Source: Thermomicrobiales bacterium (GTDB lineage Bacteria; Chloroflexota; Chloroflexia; Thermomicrobiales; UBA6265). From it: 64,000 bases of DNA. Below, in pieces: positions 25,984 through 35,840 of this stretch. The DNA is taken from contig JAGQGU010000005.1 of the NCBI GenBank assembly GCA_020432165.1, positions 1 to 64,000 of the forward strand. The letters run 5' to 3'. Positions within the stretch are counted from its first letter, which is position 1, and the number at the start of each line of letters is the position of its first letter. The translations under genes were made by a program, and so were the position numbers. The notes beneath the pieces were generated by a model that was not told the DNA's origin, did no database searches, and worked only from the letters and a program-made list of their open reading frames with translations.

Positions 25984-26124
25984 ATGTCGGCCAAGAACAA
26001 ACTCGAGAACGAAACTGGTATCTACAAGCTGGGATTCAACCGCTGGTCCTTCGTCGGAATCGCCTTCCCGGTAGGATTCGTTGTGGTTGTCGGCGGTATC
26101 CTCGGATACCTCGTCAGCCGGTAA
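25984..26124 (+). CDS. Small single-helix membrane protein (46 aa)
   Basis: Starts MSAKNKLENETGIYKLGF; a hydrophobic helix (about residues 24-42, VGIAFPVGFVVVVGGILGY) ends in LVSR. GGGAGAG sits six bases before the ATG, and a strong terminator follows the stop by 15 bases, so this is a plausible stand-alone gene although very short. No family is recognised. Confidence 0.6.
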   Translation: MSAKNKLENETGIYKLGFNRWSFVGIAFPVGFVVVVGGILGYLVSR

Positions 26125-26138
26125 ACATCCCACAAGCG

Positions 26139-26176
26139 AAAGCCTCCTGCTCAGGTGATGAGCAGGAGGCTTTTTG
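26139..26176. terminator. Bidirectional terminator
   Basis: AAAGCCTCCTGCTCA pairs perfectly (15 bp) with TGAGCAGGAGGCTTT around GGTGA, followed by TT on the plus strand. It serves the small membrane gene and the convergent MOSC gene. Confidence 0.9.
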
Positions 26177-26178
26177 CG

Positions 26179-26820
26179 TTACTCGTTGGCGAAGGCGAGG
26201 TAGTTCTCCGGCAGGTAGTCGGCGGCCTGAAGCAGCTCGCGACGTCGATTTTTCTGCGTTGTCTTGATACGAAAGAGCGTCGCAATCGTCAGCTCATGGT
26301 CAGGACGGAAGACAACTTCAATCGGATCACCAGTGCGGATTTCGCCCGGCTGAACTACACGAAGATAGGGTCCGGGCTTCCCCTCGACGGTGAACTCCTT
26401 GATCCAGGTGGGACCAGTAAGTTCGCCCGCAAAGACCGAGCAGGGAATACGTGGGCAGGTTACCTGCAACACCACCTCATCGCCAATGCGCCATTCCTCA
26501 CCGACCAGGGCCTCGTTGCCATCGATACCGACGGTGGTCAGATTCTCGCCGAACTTTCCGTTCGGGATGGTAATGCCTTTCTTCTGTTCCCAGGCATCCA
26601 GATCCTCCCGCGCATAGATATAGACCGCGCGATCGGGACCGCCATGATTCCGGCCATCGGCAATCACATCGCCACCCAGTCCACTACCACCCCAACCGGG
26701 AGCGGTGATCTGCACAGCACCCTCTACCGGCTTCTTGCGAATAGCGGTGAACTCTTCATATCCATTCGGATTCGGACCGAGTTGACCAACATTGATGCTG
26801 ATGACCCGCGGCTGCTCCAT
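26179..26820 (-). CDS. MOSC domain protein
   Basis: 213 aa. MOSC proteins bind molybdenum cofactor or carry activated sulfur through a conserved Cys, here Cys127 in TCPRIPCSVFAG. Other family parts are GLGGDVIADGRNHGG and KFGENLTT. The extra C-terminal part (about 160-213) resembles the YiiM-type 3-alpha tail. It lies one base after the stop of the Gfo/Idh/MocA gene, so the two form an operon. moeA and the MoaD-MoaE fusion are 29-35 kb away. Confidence 0.92.
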   Translation of the reverse strand: MEQPRVISINVGQLGPNPNGYEEFTAIRKKPVEGAVQITAPGWGGSGLGGDVIADGRNHGGPDRAVYIYAREDLDAWEQKKGITIPNGKFGENLTTVGIDGNEALVGEEWRIGDEVVLQVTCPRIPCSVFAGELTGPTWIKEFTVEGKPGPYLRVVQPGEIRTGDPIEVVFRPDHELTIATLFRIKTTQKNRRRELLQAADYLPENYLAFANE

Positions 26821-26821
26821 C

Positions 26822-27829
26822 TCAGTGACCTTCGTTGAGCGAAACTGGTCGACGCTGGGCGGCGGAGACCTCGGCGGCGGCGGCCATACGAGTCAAATCC
26901 AGTCCCATCGCGACATTATCAGGATCCTGCTCACCGTTCTGAATGCGAGTTACCCAACGATCAAACGGAGTTGGCAGATCGGCAGGAAGTTCCCGTTGCA
27001 ACCAGTCGCTCTCGCCACGCACTTTGGTGCGCACACCGTGATCGAAATCGAAGAGCAATGAGCCATTGGCGCCGTGGATCTCGATCATCATGCCGATCTG
27101 ACCACCGAGGAACGAGGCTTCCGCCACACCCGTGAGACGGCCTGGGTAATTGCAGACGACCAGGGCCTGATCCTCGACCTCGTGTCCGCTGGTGCTCAGG
27201 TAGTTGGCGCTGATCGTCTCCGGCAAACCGCCTGCGAAGTGATTAACCAGGTAATAGGGGTGCGCTCCGAAATCGATCATGGCACCACCCATCGCCTGAC
27301 CGCGATCAAAGAATGTCTCGGGGAGCCACTGTGGGTTGCCATCACGTCGAATAGCGCCATCGTGGGAGACCCGGACACGGATATAGCTGGTCTCACCAAG
27401 CTTACCCGTCGCCAGGACGTTATCGATCGCCTGGGTATAGCCGGTGTAAAGCCGGGGCAACGATACTGTGAGGGTGATGCCCGCCTTGTCGGCGGCGACA
27501 GTAATCGCTTCGGCATCGCCGGTGGTTGCTGCGACGACCTTCTCGGTGAAGATGTGCTTACCCGCAGCGATCACCTGCGCCATCACTTCCGGATGCTGCG
27601 AGGTGGCCGTGGTGATAATGACACCATCCACCGAATCATCCGCAAGCAGATCCGCCAGACTTCCGACCGCCGGTACCTGCCAGCGTTCGGCGGCGGCGGC
27701 GGCGCGATTGGCATCGTCATCCCAAACAGCAACGAGCGTGGCATCCGGGTTATTGGCACAATCGCGGGCGTAGTCATTCGCATGCACATGCCAGGCACCA
27801 ACGAGCGCTATATTCAGATTTTGAGACAT
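26822..27829 (-). CDS. Gfo/Idh/MocA family oxidoreductase
   Basis: 335 aa. An N-terminal NAD(P) Rossmann fold (NIALVGAWHVHANDYARD) leads to the typical HIFTEKVVAATTGDAEAI (EK motif) and a C-terminal alpha/beta domain with GGAMIDFGAHPYYLVNHF. It oxidises or reduces a sugar, inositol or similar hydroxy compound; the substrate is unknown. GAAGGA precedes several close ATG codons; 27829 gives a spacing of 8. It is followed at once by the MOSC gene. Confidence 0.9.
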   Translation of the reverse strand: MSQNLNIALVGAWHVHANDYARDCANNPDATLVAVWDDDANRAAAAAERWQVPAVGSLADLLADDSVDGVIITTATSQHPEVMAQVIAAGKHIFTEKVVAATTGDAEAITVAADKAGITLTVSLPRLYTGYTQAIDNVLATGKLGETSYIRVRVSHDGAIRRDGNPQWLPETFFDRGQAMGGAMIDFGAHPYYLVNHFAGGLPETISANYLSTSGHEVEDQALVVCNYPGRLTGVAEASFLGGQIGMMIEIHGANGSLLFDFDHGVRTKVRGESDWLQRELPADLPTPFDRWVTRIQNGEQDPDNVAMGLDLTRMAAAAEVSAAQRRPVSLNEGH

Positions 27830-27848
27830 CATTGTCATCCTTCAAATA

Positions 27849-27887
27849 GAAACGGTGCCCGCTCCGCATTGGAACGTGCACCGTTTC
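27849..27887 (-). terminator. Terminator after acsA
   Basis: GAAACGGTGC (27849-27858) pairs perfectly with GCACCGTTTC (27878-27887) around a 19-base loop. It lies between the acsA stop and the Gfo/Idh/MocA gene. Confidence 0.6.
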
Positions 27888-27921
27888 AGTGTATGACCTT
27901 ACGCACGGATTGGGCAGAGGA

Positions 27922-29901
27922 TTATTCGTCCTGTGCAGCGCTCGTGGTGGCATCCTGAATCTGGTTCACCACATCCTGATTGGCCAGACTGGTGGTATCA
28001 CCAAGCGCGTGGCCGCTGGCGATATCGCGCAGCAAGCGACGCATGATCTTTCCGGAACGCGTCTTCGGCAGATCAGGCGTAAACATGATCCGCTTTGGTT
28101 TGGCGATCGGGCTGATCTTCTTGGCAACGTGATTACGCAGCTCCTGTCCGAAATCGCGCTCATCACCAGGATGCGCACGATTCTTGAGGGTGACGAAGGC
28201 GAAGATCGCCTCACCCGTGAGCTCGTCCGGCTGGCCAACCACGGCTGCTTCCGCCACGAGATCGTGGCTCACCAACGCCGATTCGATCTCGGCAGTGCTG
28301 AGGCGGTGCCCGGAGACGTTCATCACGTCATCCACGCGACCGAGCAGCCAGTAGTAGCCATCCTCGTCGCGCGCGGCACCATCGCCGGCGAAGTACATGT
28401 TGCCGAACTTGCCCCAATAGGTATCAATGTAGCGCTGATCATCGTTATAGAGCGTGCGCAGCATCGATGGCCATGGCTTCTTGATGACAAGGAAGCCGGC
28501 ATGCCCGAGCGGAACGGAGTTCCCCTGCTCGTCTACGACATCGGCCTCAATACCCGGGAGCGGGAAGGTGGCGGAACCGGGCTTGGTGGTGGTCAGTCCT
28601 GGTACCGGCGAGATCATGATGCCGCCGGTCTCTGTCTGCCACCAGGTGTCCACAATTGGGCAGTGTTCCTGACCAATGTGACGGTGGTACCACATCCATG
28701 CTTCCGGATTGATCGGCTCACCGACCGAGCCCAACAACCGCAAGCTGCTGAGATCGTGTTTATCGGCGTGCTGATGCCCCTCTTTCATGTGGGCACGGAT
28801 AGCCGTAGGAGCGCAGTAGAGAATGCTGACCTTATAGCGCTCGATGATATCCCACCAACGGTCCGGAGCAGGATACGTAGGTGTACCTTCGTACATCACG
28901 CTGGTGGCACCATTGGCCAGGGGGGCATAGCAGATGTAGCTGTGGCCAGTGACCCAACCGATATCGGCTGCGCACCAATAGACATCGTCATCCTTGATAT
29001 CAAAGACATTGCGGTGGGTATAGGTGGTGCCGACCAAATAGCCACCGGTGGTGTGAACAATGCCTTTCGGCTTGCCCGTGGTACCCGATGTATAGAGGAG
29101 ATAGAGCAGATCCTCACTATCCATCGGTTCGGCTTCGTGCTCGGTACTCTGGCGATCAACGACGTCGTTCCACCAGAAATCACGCCCTTCAACCCAGTCG
29201 ACATCCTGACCGGTGCGCTTGTAAACAAGGACTTTCTCGATGGTAGGAGCGCCCTTGACGGCCTCATCCACATTCACCTTCAAGCCACTGGGAGCACCGC
29301 GGCGGAAACCGCCATCGGCAGTGATGACGATCTCGGCAGTGGAATCGTTGATACGGTCACGCACGGCATCGGCACTGAATCCACCAAAGACAACGGTGTG
29401 AGGAGCACCAATACGGGCACAGGCCAACAACGAAACCACGAGTTCCGGAATCATCGGCATATAGATGACGACGCGATCGCCCTTCACCACATTTAGTTCA
29501 GTCAAGGCGTTGGCCAGTTGGCAGACCTGATCCTTCAGTTCCTGATAGGTAATGACACGCTGATCGCCTGGCTCACCCTCAAAATAGAAGGCGACCTTGT
29601 TGCCCTTGCCGGCCTCAATGTGACGATCCAGGCAGTTGTAGGCGACATTCAACTTGCCATTCACGAACCACTTCGCGTGGGGAGCATCACTCCAATCCAG
29701 TACCTGGTCCCACTTCTGGAACCAGTGGAGATGCTCTGCCTGCTCTGCCCAGAATGCCTCAGGATCGGCGGCGGCGCGATGATAAACGGCAGGATCGGCC
29801 ATGTTCGCCCTGGCTACGAAATCGGCAGGTGGTGCAAATTCCCGCTCTTCATACTTAACGACTTCAACGAAATCCTTGGAAACATCCTTGAGGTCAGACA
29901 T
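27922..29901 (-). CDS. acsA: Acetyl-CoA synthetase
   Basis: 659 aa. It makes acetyl-CoA from acetate, ATP and CoA through acetyl-AMP. It shows [15 protein letters not shown] (nucleotide loop), [14 protein letters not shown] (acetate/AMP site), [20 protein letters not shown] (hinge region) and [14 protein letters not shown], whose Lys is the usual regulatory acetylation site. The length is typical. GGGGA precedes the ATG. Confidence 0.97.
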   Translation of the reverse strand: MSDLKDVSKDFVEVVKYEEREFAPPADFVARANMADPAVYHRAAADPEAFWAEQAEHLHWFQKWDQVLDWSDAPHAKWFVNGKLNVAYNCLDRHIEAGKGNKVAFYFEGEPGDQRVITYQELKDQVCQLANALTELNVVKGDRVVIYMPMIPELVVSLLACARIGAPHTVVFGGFSADAVRDRINDSTAEIVITADGGFRRGAPSGLKVNVDEAVKGAPTIEKVLVYKRTGQDVDWVEGRDFWWNDVVDRQSTEHEAEPMDSEDLLYLLYTSGTTGKPKGIVHTTGGYLVGTTYTHRNVFDIKDDDVYWCAADIGWVTGHSYICYAPLANGATSVMYEGTPTYPAPDRWWDIIERYKVSILYCAPTAIRAHMKEGHQHADKHDLSSLRLLGSVGEPINPEAWMWYHRHIGQEHCPIVDTWWQTETGGIMISPVPGLTTTKPGSATFPLPGIEADVVDEQGNSVPLGHAGFLVIKKPWPSMLRTLYNDDQRYIDTYWGKFGNMYFAGDGAARDEDGYYWLLGRVDDVMNVSGHRLSTAEIESALVSHDLVAEAAVVGQPDELTGEAIFAFVTLKNRAHPGDERDFGQELRNHVAKKISPIAKPKRIMFTPDLPKTRSGKIMRRLLRDIASGHALGDTTSLANQDVVNQIQDATTSAAQDE

Positions 29902-30119
29902 TTGGACTTCCCCACCCCTTCTTCATATGCGCGTTAGCGGTGATCCGTGTGCATGTGTTTGGCATTGCATACAGTATCGTGGGCCAACAGTTGATATACG
30001 AGACAATACAACGAAGTCAGGATTTTGGCATCCCCACCCCGTCTTATGACCGGAGAAATTCTATACTGTTGCCGTACCCGGTGGGCGGGAGAACCATTGT
30101 TAACAGGAGTACCTTTCAG

Positions 30120-30485
30120 ATGTCGCCAACAGTGCATATGATCGTTGGATCCATCACCCTGATCCTCTTTCTCGTCAGCGCGGTGATGTACGCAATAGAG
30201 ATGCTACGGGGCAAAGCGATTGAATATCACCGACTGGTCAGTTTCGGTGCGGCCACTGCGTTGCTGTTGCAGTACGCACTCGGTTTCATGCTGTTGGGTG
30301 CTGGCAACAGTATCAAATGGACACATTACGTCTTCGCGCTTCTGGCCATTCTGCCGGTTGGTATGGAGCATGGCATGGCCGCCAAACAGCCAAACTTCCG
30401 CAAGAGGTCAATGATCGGATTGATCGCCAGTGTCATCGCGCTCGTGCTCGTATTTGGTGCCTACTACGTGGCCGAGGCTCGATAG
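30120..30485 (+). CDS. Small four-helix membrane protein
   Basis: 121 aa. Four hydrophobic helices with His residues near the membrane surface (VHMIVGSITLILFLVSAVMY; ALGFMLLGAGNSIKWTHYVF; PVGMEHGMAA). It recalls small cytochrome b561-like or DUF420-type proteins, but I cannot assign a family. ATG at 30120 is chosen over 29940 because AGGAG precedes it and the first helix starts there. The FAD oxidoreductase gene follows by 3 bases. Confidence 0.75.
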   Translation: MSPTVHMIVGSITLILFLVSAVMYAIEMLRGKAIEYHRLVSFGAATALLLQYALGFMLLGAGNSIKWTHYVFALLAILPVGMEHGMAAKQPNFRKRSMIGLIASVIALVLVFGAYYVAEAR

Positions 30486-30488
30486 ATC

Positions 30489-31766
30489 GTGACGATGGTT
30501 CCCGCCATTGATATCGCCATTGTTGGTGGCGGAGTTGCGGGAACCTCGCTGGCTATTGTGCTCCAACGGGCAGGGTTATCCACAGCGGTCATTGAACGGG
30601 AGGCGACCTTCCGTGATCGTGTTCGGGGTGAAGCCTGCCATCCCTGGGGAGTGCAGGAGCTTCACGATCTGGGGCTAACACCTTTCATTAACGAGATTGG
30701 TGGACTCGAACTCCCGAACTGGACCCGCTACCGTGACCGAGAGGTCGAGCTTGAGTTCGCCTGGAGCGACGCCTTCCCCGGCGCTTATCCAGAGATCGGC
30801 TTCAGTCATCCGGCTTTGCAGGAAGCACTGTGGCAAGGTGCCGCAGATGCCGGTGCACAGATCTATCGCCCTGCTACTGCCACGATTTCACACGAATATG
30901 GCGCATGGACACTCCAAATCCACCATGCGGAGCGTGATCTCGGACTAAAGGCCAGGTTCCTCGTTGCTGCCGACGGGAAGACATCTGCCACCAGACGCGT
31001 ATGGAACAGTCGCGGAATCACCGATCCGGTACATCACTGGTTCGGAGGCATGCTGGCCCAGGGTATCGATCTTCCTCAGGACTCATCCCATCAGGGGTAT
31101 CACGATGCCGGATTCAGCATGCTCTTCCCTCAAGGGAACGACAGCTGGCGCGTCTACTATGTTGGTCCAGACGATCCCACACAACGATTCTCCGGACCAG
31201 AGCGCGTCCAGACCTTTCTGGCTGCCTGCGAACCGTGCTTCCCTGAGGGAGCATTTACTTCTGCTACGGTAAAAGGTCCCCTCGCCTTCTTCCCCAATGC
31301 GCATGTATCAGCATCCCGAATCGCAGGTGAGATGGCAGTTGCTATCGGCGATGCGGCCGGTGCCCCCGATCCTTCCCAGGGACACGGTATGTCGCTACTG
31401 TGGCGAGATGTGCGGGTGCTGCGTGATCTGCTCCTGACGGAAGAATGGGGCAGCGTGCCCGCGATCTTCGCTATGAAACGCAGAGAATACGAGACTATTC
31501 TGCGCACGCACGCGGCCTGGGTTGCTCCACTCACGACGGAGACATCTCCGGAAGCCTTCGCCTTGCAGTCACAGGTCGAGCTGGCGCGGGAGGATGATCC
31601 GACTGCACTCGGCTACACGGCCATATTCGCGCTTGGGCCCGATTCTCAACCAACGGATGACGATGCCCGCTCCCGATTCTTTGGTGAACATAAGACTGAA
31701 AACCCGGTAAGAATTGTCACGCCTCTCGACAAAATCGTCGAAACTGTGCATGATTGTCACAATTGA
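30489..31766 (+). CDS. FAD-dependent oxidoreductase/monooxygenase
   Basis: 425 aa of the p-hydroxybenzoate hydroxylase / geranylgeranyl reductase fold. The FAD-binding start is AIVGGGVAGTSLAIVLQRAG; RGEACHPWGVQELHDLG follows, and the second FAD motif is AVAIGDAAGAPDPSQGHGMS. The substrate is unknown. The frame can begin at GTG 30489 or ATG 30495. It is in an operon with the four-helix protein just upstream. Confidence 0.88.
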   Translation: MTMVPAIDIAIVGGGVAGTSLAIVLQRAGLSTAVIEREATFRDRVRGEACHPWGVQELHDLGLTPFINEIGGLELPNWTRYRDREVELEFAWSDAFPGAYPEIGFSHPALQEALWQGAADAGAQIYRPATATISHEYGAWTLQIHHAERDLGLKARFLVAADGKTSATRRVWNSRGITDPVHHWFGGMLAQGIDLPQDSSHQGYHDAGFSMLFPQGNDSWRVYYVGPDDPTQRFSGPERVQTFLAACEPCFPEGAFTSATVKGPLAFFPNAHVSASRIAGEMAVAIGDAAGAPDPSQGHGMSLLWRDVRVLRDLLLTEEWGSVPAIFAMKRREYETILRTHAAWVAPLTTETSPEAFALQSQVELAREDDPTALGYTAIFALGPDSQPTDDDARSRFFGEHKTENPVRIVTPLDKIVETVHDCHN

Positions 31767-31943
31767 AAATCGCGTCCGTACATCTGGCGGCTCCGGTGTG
31801 ATTGGCTTAGGCTAAATCTAGCGTCCGTTTTCTGTGTGCCTACGTATACAGAATCAGGTTCACCTGGCTGGAGGATCCGGACGTCAACATACGCATTGCA
31901 CGCCAAAGGATCCGCCATAAAACATGCGGATTGAGGAGGAGAA

Positions 31944-32981
31944 ATGGCGTTTACCCGGTTGGTTCGATCTCTTTTTGCAACATTGATGACCCTCACTCTC
32001 GGACTCGGAATATTGGGAGCTGCCCCCGCCAGTGCTGCCAGCGTGGCCGCATGGATGACGGTTGCTACCAATCATCCTGCCGCCGCTTGTAACGTTGAAA
32101 CCAGCGTAGAGGTGCGTAGCGGCGGTAGCCCGATGGTTGGCGCTGAAGTCGAAATCATTCTCAGCGATGACAGCTCAGGTGCCGTTGTGGATAGCAGCGT
32201 CAGTACCACCAACGACTCCGGTATCGCCTGGCTCTCCTTCAATACAGGCTGGTCTGGTGCGGAGAAGACCTGGCTGGAAGTACGTGTGAACGGCTCATAT
32301 CTGGGCGGTCGCACGATCTGGGTTGATGGCAGCTCCTGCAGTGGTGCACCGAGCATCCTCGATCTCAGCGGTGATGCGCCGGTCGTAACCGACACCTGGA
32401 CGGCATCGTCCTCCTCTGCCAGCAGCAGTTCCAGCTCCTCCGGGAGCTTCCTTTCACCCGTGACCTATGCTCAGCAACGACCACTCAGCTGCGAATACGC
32501 CGCCGTGCAGATTTCGACAAGCATGATTGGCTATACCGTCACTGAGTACGAGATGGAAGATGTCACCCCACTCTCGGCCAATCCTCACTGGGGATACCGT
32601 GGCGATATCAACGGCAGTTGGGGCAACACCACCGACTACGGTATCTATGCCGAGGCGCTGATTCCTGGTCTAAACTACTACGGCTACGATGCCACCGCCT
32701 TCTATGGTGGAACCGACACATTGACCGATGCCATTGATGCTGGTTATCCAGTCATTGTGTGGTTGGGTATGCATGGCGACGACAGCATTCATGAAACTAC
32801 CGCTGACGGCACGACCTATCAGGTCACGGCCTACATGCACGTGATGGTGGTTTATGGATACGACGAGAGTGGTGTCTATCTCTCCGATCCCGGTAGTGGC
32901 GTTACTCGCTACTATGACTGGGGCACTTTCCTGTGGATGTGGGATGCTATCGATGAGATGGGTCTGATCGTCGGCGCATAA
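31944..32981 (+). CDS. Secreted C39-like cysteine peptidase
   Basis: 345 aa. The signal peptide ends at ASAAS, then comes a beta-sandwich-like domain (about 48-130), a Ser-rich linker (154-168) and a C39-like peptidase domain. Candidate catalytic residues are Gln178, Cys183 (AQQRPLSCEYAAVQI), His299 (YMHVMVVYGYD) and Asp315. It is not fused to an ABC transporter, so it is a free exported protease or amidase. GAGGAGGAG precedes the ATG. Confidence 0.85.
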   Translation: MAFTRLVRSLFATLMTLTLGLGILGAAPASAASVAAWMTVATNHPAAACNVETSVEVRSGGSPMVGAEVEIILSDDSSGAVVDSSVSTTNDSGIAWLSFNTGWSGAEKTWLEVRVNGSYLGGRTIWVDGSSCSGAPSILDLSGDAPVVTDTWTASSSSASSSSSSSGSFLSPVTYAQQRPLSCEYAAVQISTSMIGYTVTEYEMEDVTPLSANPHWGYRGDINGSWGNTTDYGIYAEALIPGLNYYGYDATAFYGGTDTLTDAIDAGYPVIVWLGMHGDDSIHETTADGTTYQVTAYMHVMVVYGYDESGVYLSDPGSGVTRYYDWGTFLWMWDAIDEMGLIVGA

Positions 32982-33006
32982 TCCTTCGAAGCAAGAGATA
33001 GGAGCG

Positions 33007-33032
33007 AAGGGAATCCTGCGGGATTCCCTTTT
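33007..33032 (+). terminator. Terminator after the C39-like peptidase gene
   Basis: AAGGGAATCC pairs with GGATTCCCTT around TGCG and is followed by TT, 26 bases after the stop. Confidence 0.85.
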
Positions 33033-33097
33033 GCGTCCCTTCACGCATCAGGGTCTCGATGCGACAATCACCCTGTCTTCACGAAAGGACTCATGCC

Positions 33098-34219
33098 ATG
33101 GCATACAGGACAGGTCTCGTCTACGACCCTATCTATCTCGACCACGATCCCGGTAGCTATCTGATCCGATACACCGATGACTTCCCCTTCGGCGAAGTCG
33201 AACCGCACCCCAGCGGACCGGTAGTTGCACGACGCACGCATAAACTGCTGCAAGCTCTGGGTTATCTGGATCACCTGACACCGATTCCGATGCGGACTGC
33301 CACGAATGCCGAGATCGAGTATGTGCACACACCCGAGATGCGTACACGCGTTGAGCGCATAAGTAAGCACGGAGGTGATGTCGGTATCGGCGCACCAATC
33401 GCAGCAGGTGGCGAACACATCGCCCGGTTGGCCGCAGGTGGGGCTATAGCAGCGGTTGATGCCGTGATGACCGGAGATGTCCGCAACGCGTTTGGGTTGA
33501 TTCGTCCTCCGGGGCATCACGCCACTCGCGAGCAAAGTCTCGGCTTCTGCGTCTACAACAACATCGCTATCGCCGCACGACATGCGCAGCGCGTCCATGG
33601 CCTCCAACGCATCGCGATTGTGGATTGGGATGTTCATCACGGAAATGGCACGCAGGATATCTTCTGGGATGATCCCGATGTCCTCTTCATCAGTCTGCAT
33701 CAGGACAATCTCTTCCCACTGAATTGGGGCAAGGTGGGCGATACGGGTGCTGACGGTGCCCAGGGTCGCACCGTGAATGTGCCACTGCCACCGGGATCAG
33801 GCAATGCTGCCTATCTGGCGGCGATGCAGGAGATCGTCCTCCCGATTCTGGAGGCATTTGCACCGGAACTGATCCTGATCTCGGCCGGTCAGGATGCAAG
33901 CGTGCAGGATCCTCTCGGTCGGATGACGGTAACGGTGCCAGCCTACCTCGCCATGACCCGCATGATCATGGATGTGGCCGAAAACGTCTGCGATAGTCGG
34001 TTGGTCGTACTGCAGGAGGGTGGTTACAGCAACTACTACGCACCATTCTGTGCCGCCGCAATCTTCCAGGGATTGATGGATGACCCACCGGAACCAGTGA
34101 TGGATCCGTATTCACCACGAAGTGAGGTGCAGCCGGGAGCAATCTCGGTCAGTGGCGATCAGCGGGCTGCAATCGACGCTGTCGTTTCCATGCAGCAGGA
34201 GTGGTGGCCGGTGGAGTGA
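33098..34219 (+). CDS. Histone deacetylase family protein (acetoin utilization type)
   Basis: 373 aa. The zinc-site blocks RPPGHHATREQSLGFCVYNN and VDWDVHHGNGTQDIFWDD and the late EGGYSNYYAP are those of class II deacetylases and AcuC/AphA-like enzymes. It removes acyl groups from lysine side chains or small amines; no acetoin genes are nearby. acsA, whose enzyme is commonly regulated by lysine acetylation, lies 3-5 kb away, so a link is possible but not shown. AAAGGA precedes the chosen ATG by 8. Confidence 0.92.
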   Translation: MAYRTGLVYDPIYLDHDPGSYLIRYTDDFPFGEVEPHPSGPVVARRTHKLLQALGYLDHLTPIPMRTATNAEIEYVHTPEMRTRVERISKHGGDVGIGAPIAAGGEHIARLAAGGAIAAVDAVMTGDVRNAFGLIRPPGHHATREQSLGFCVYNNIAIAARHAQRVHGLQRIAIVDWDVHHGNGTQDIFWDDPDVLFISLHQDNLFPLNWGKVGDTGADGAQGRTVNVPLPPGSGNAAYLAAMQEIVLPILEAFAPELILISAGQDASVQDPLGRMTVTVPAYLAMTRMIMDVAENVCDSRLVVLQEGGYSNYYAPFCAAAIFQGLMDDPPEPVMDPYSPRSEVQPGAISVSGDQRAAIDAVVSMQQEWWPVE

Positions 34220-34220
34220 T

Positions 34221-35291
34221 CTACAACCAGGCGATCCCAAGCTCAGAAGCAAGCTGCTGCAGTTCCTCGTAGACCGGCTGACGGATGGGAACGCCATGCT
34301 CCAGGTTGTAACGAGTGGCAGCCATTTCCGGATCGCCTGGCACGAGCACCGGTGCGTCCGGGTTCACTGGTTCCATCGCCTTGAGACTCAGGCACATATC
34401 GGTGAGCGCGTCCTTAAAGTCCTGGAGATCGCGAAAAGCATCGATATCGATCGCCATAAACATGTGACCACAACTGGCAGCATCACCATCGGCATGCTCG
34501 CGCACGATGCCACCGCTCCAACTGGTCGAGGCCAGCTGCGAGGTAAAAATCTCCACCATCATTCCCAATCCATACCCCTTGTGACCACCGCGGAGATAAT
34601 CGCCACCAAGCGGCGTGAGGCCAGCGTGCGCGAACGGATCGGTGACGTCCTGCCCTTCGGCATCGAGACTCCAGCCTGCCGGAATGGGGATGCCGAGGCG
34701 ACGGGCGACCTCCACCTTGCCGAGAGCGACCGTGCTGGTAGCCATATCCAGACAAAAGGGATCGCCGTTCGTGGGAGCTGTAAAGGCGATTGGGTTGGTA
34801 CCAAGAGCGTGGCGTTTGGCACCGAATGGCACCACGATAGGCGATGTGTTGGTCATGCACATGCCACACATATTGCGCTCCGTGGCCATAAGGGCATAAC
34901 GGGCTGCGATGCCATAATGACTGCTCTCCCGAATCGTACCGAGGCAAATACCGGTTTCGGATGCTTTGGCGATGACGCGTTCCATGGCGCGGGTCGCCAT
35001 GACCAACCCCAGACCATGATTGCCACTAAAGGCGATGGTCGAAGCACGCTCACGATCAACCGAGAGATCAGCAACAGGTTTGATGAGTCCTTGGCGAAAG
35101 CCCAGCACATAGAAGTTCATCCGCTGCACACCGTGCGTCTCGATACCGCGAAGGTCGGCGATAAGGAGGGAATCCGCAGCCGTGGTCGCATCAAAGGGAC
35201 GTAAACCCAGCGCCTCGAACATGCGCGCGATCAGCGCATGCAAATCGTCATAGGGCACGCGCGGTTCGTTGGTCCAATCGGTCAGCGCCAC
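34221..35291 (-). CDS. Ldh family (malate/L-lactate/ureidoglycolate-type) dehydrogenase
   Basis: 356 aa NAD(P)-dependent 2-hydroxyacid dehydrogenase with the YlbC/AllD/MdhA fold. Family blocks are DLRGIETHGVQRM, RESSHYGIAARYALMA, MTNTSPIVVPFGA, GTNPIAFTAPT and LGGDYLRGGHKGYGLGMMVEI. The substrate cannot be assigned. It starts with GTG behind GGAGAAGAG. It is convergent with the deacetylase gene, one base apart. Confidence 0.93.
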   Translation of the reverse strand: MALTDWTNEPRVPYDDLHALIARMFEALGLRPFDATTAADSLLIADLRGIETHGVQRMNFYVLGFRQGLIKPVADLSVDRERASTIAFSGNHGLGLVMATRAMERVIAKASETGICLGTIRESSHYGIAARYALMATERNMCGMCMTNTSPIVVPFGAKRHALGTNPIAFTAPTNGDPFCLDMATSTVALGKVEVARRLGIPIPAGWSLDAEGQDVTDPFAHAGLTPLGGDYLRGGHKGYGLGMMVEIFTSQLASTSWSGGIVREHADGDAASCGHMFMAIDIDAFRDLQDFKDALTDMCLSLKAMEPVNPDAPVLVPGDPEMAATRYNLEHGVPIRQPVYEELQQLASELGIAWL

Positions 35292-35346
35292 AACTCTTCT
35301 CCGGTGTCATATCATCCTCGTCAGCGTTTTCTATTGTCACCGACAA

Positions 35347-35376
35347 TTGACGAAAAGGCAGCAATGTGTCTACAAT
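35347..35376 (+). promoter_or_regulatory. Promoter of the small gene/mgtE region
   Basis: TTGACG (35347-35352), an 18-base spacer and TACAAT (35371-35376). The transcript would start near 35383, giving an untranslated leader of more than 200 bases before the next plausible start codon. Confidence 0.65.
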
Positions 35377-35382
35377 TCATCC

Positions 35383-35596
35383 ACACGGAGTTGTTTATCG
35401 ATTCTGTGCGTTGTTGTGCGGGTTGAGGTATCTCCCCGCCTGGTTCCATCAAAGGAGCTCTTTTGGACGCTGACAGTCCGAGTACCACGTACAATCGGAA
35501 CTCCCGGAGCTAACCCGGTCAGCGGCCAAATCCACGGCACGCCCCGGTTATCACCGGGGACCAATCGCAGGACGACTGCGAGAAGGGATGTGCCAT
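35383..35596 (+). ncRNA. Structured leader RNA candidate (riboswitch-like)
   Basis: No gene is visible here. CGCTGAC (about 35470-35476) is perfectly complementary to GTCAGCG (about 35518-35524). The enclosed 40 bases form a nested hairpin CCGA-GTAC-CAC-GTAC-AA-TCGG and a second CTCCCGGAG hairpin, followed by AGCTAACCC. Downstream lie CCCCGGT-TATC-ACCGGGG and then the ribosome-binding site of the small ORF. The nested, evenly spaced helices suggest a regulatory RNA. It does not convincingly match a class I know. Confidence 0.4.
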
Positions 35597-35797
35597 ATGC
35601 AGAAGGCAACCACGCCCAAGCGCTATTACATCGATCACACCACCGATGATCATCGGGTTGAGGTACGGGCAGTTTCATGTCCGTGGCCACAAAAACGCGT
35701 CGCACCCGCCGCCGAAGTACGCCAGCCGGTCACCGAAACCGAACGGCTCCTCACGGCTGGACGACTAATCCGCGGCGGATTCCTCCGCAAAAAGTAA
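35597..35797 (+). CDS. Small basic protein, hypothetical (66 aa)
   Basis: Reads MQKATTPKRYYIDHTTDD and ends RLIRGGFLRKK. AAGGG lies nine bases before the ATG. It follows the structured leader and precedes mgtE by 71 bases, with a hairpin in between. No family is recognised; it could be a leader-encoded protein or a chance frame. Confidence 0.4.
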   Translation: MQKATTPKRYYIDHTTDDHRVEVRAVSCPWPQKRVAPAAEVRQPVTETERLLTAGRLIRGGFLRKK

Positions 35798-35816
35798 GCG
35801 TATCTACGGCACTGTA

Positions 35817-35840
35817 GGACAGGTCGGTTTCCACCTGTCC
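35817..35840 (+). repeat. Hairpin between the small ORF and mgtE
   Basis: GGACAGGT pairs with ACCTGTCC, with a further GG/CC pair around TTT. There is no T-run after it, so it is not a clear terminator. Confidence 0.45.

Noticed and set aside
35490-35530. c-di-AMP (ydaO) riboswitch
   Set aside because: Only the AGCTAACC block is similar. The conserved GAATCC and GGAGGAACC parts cannot be found upstream.
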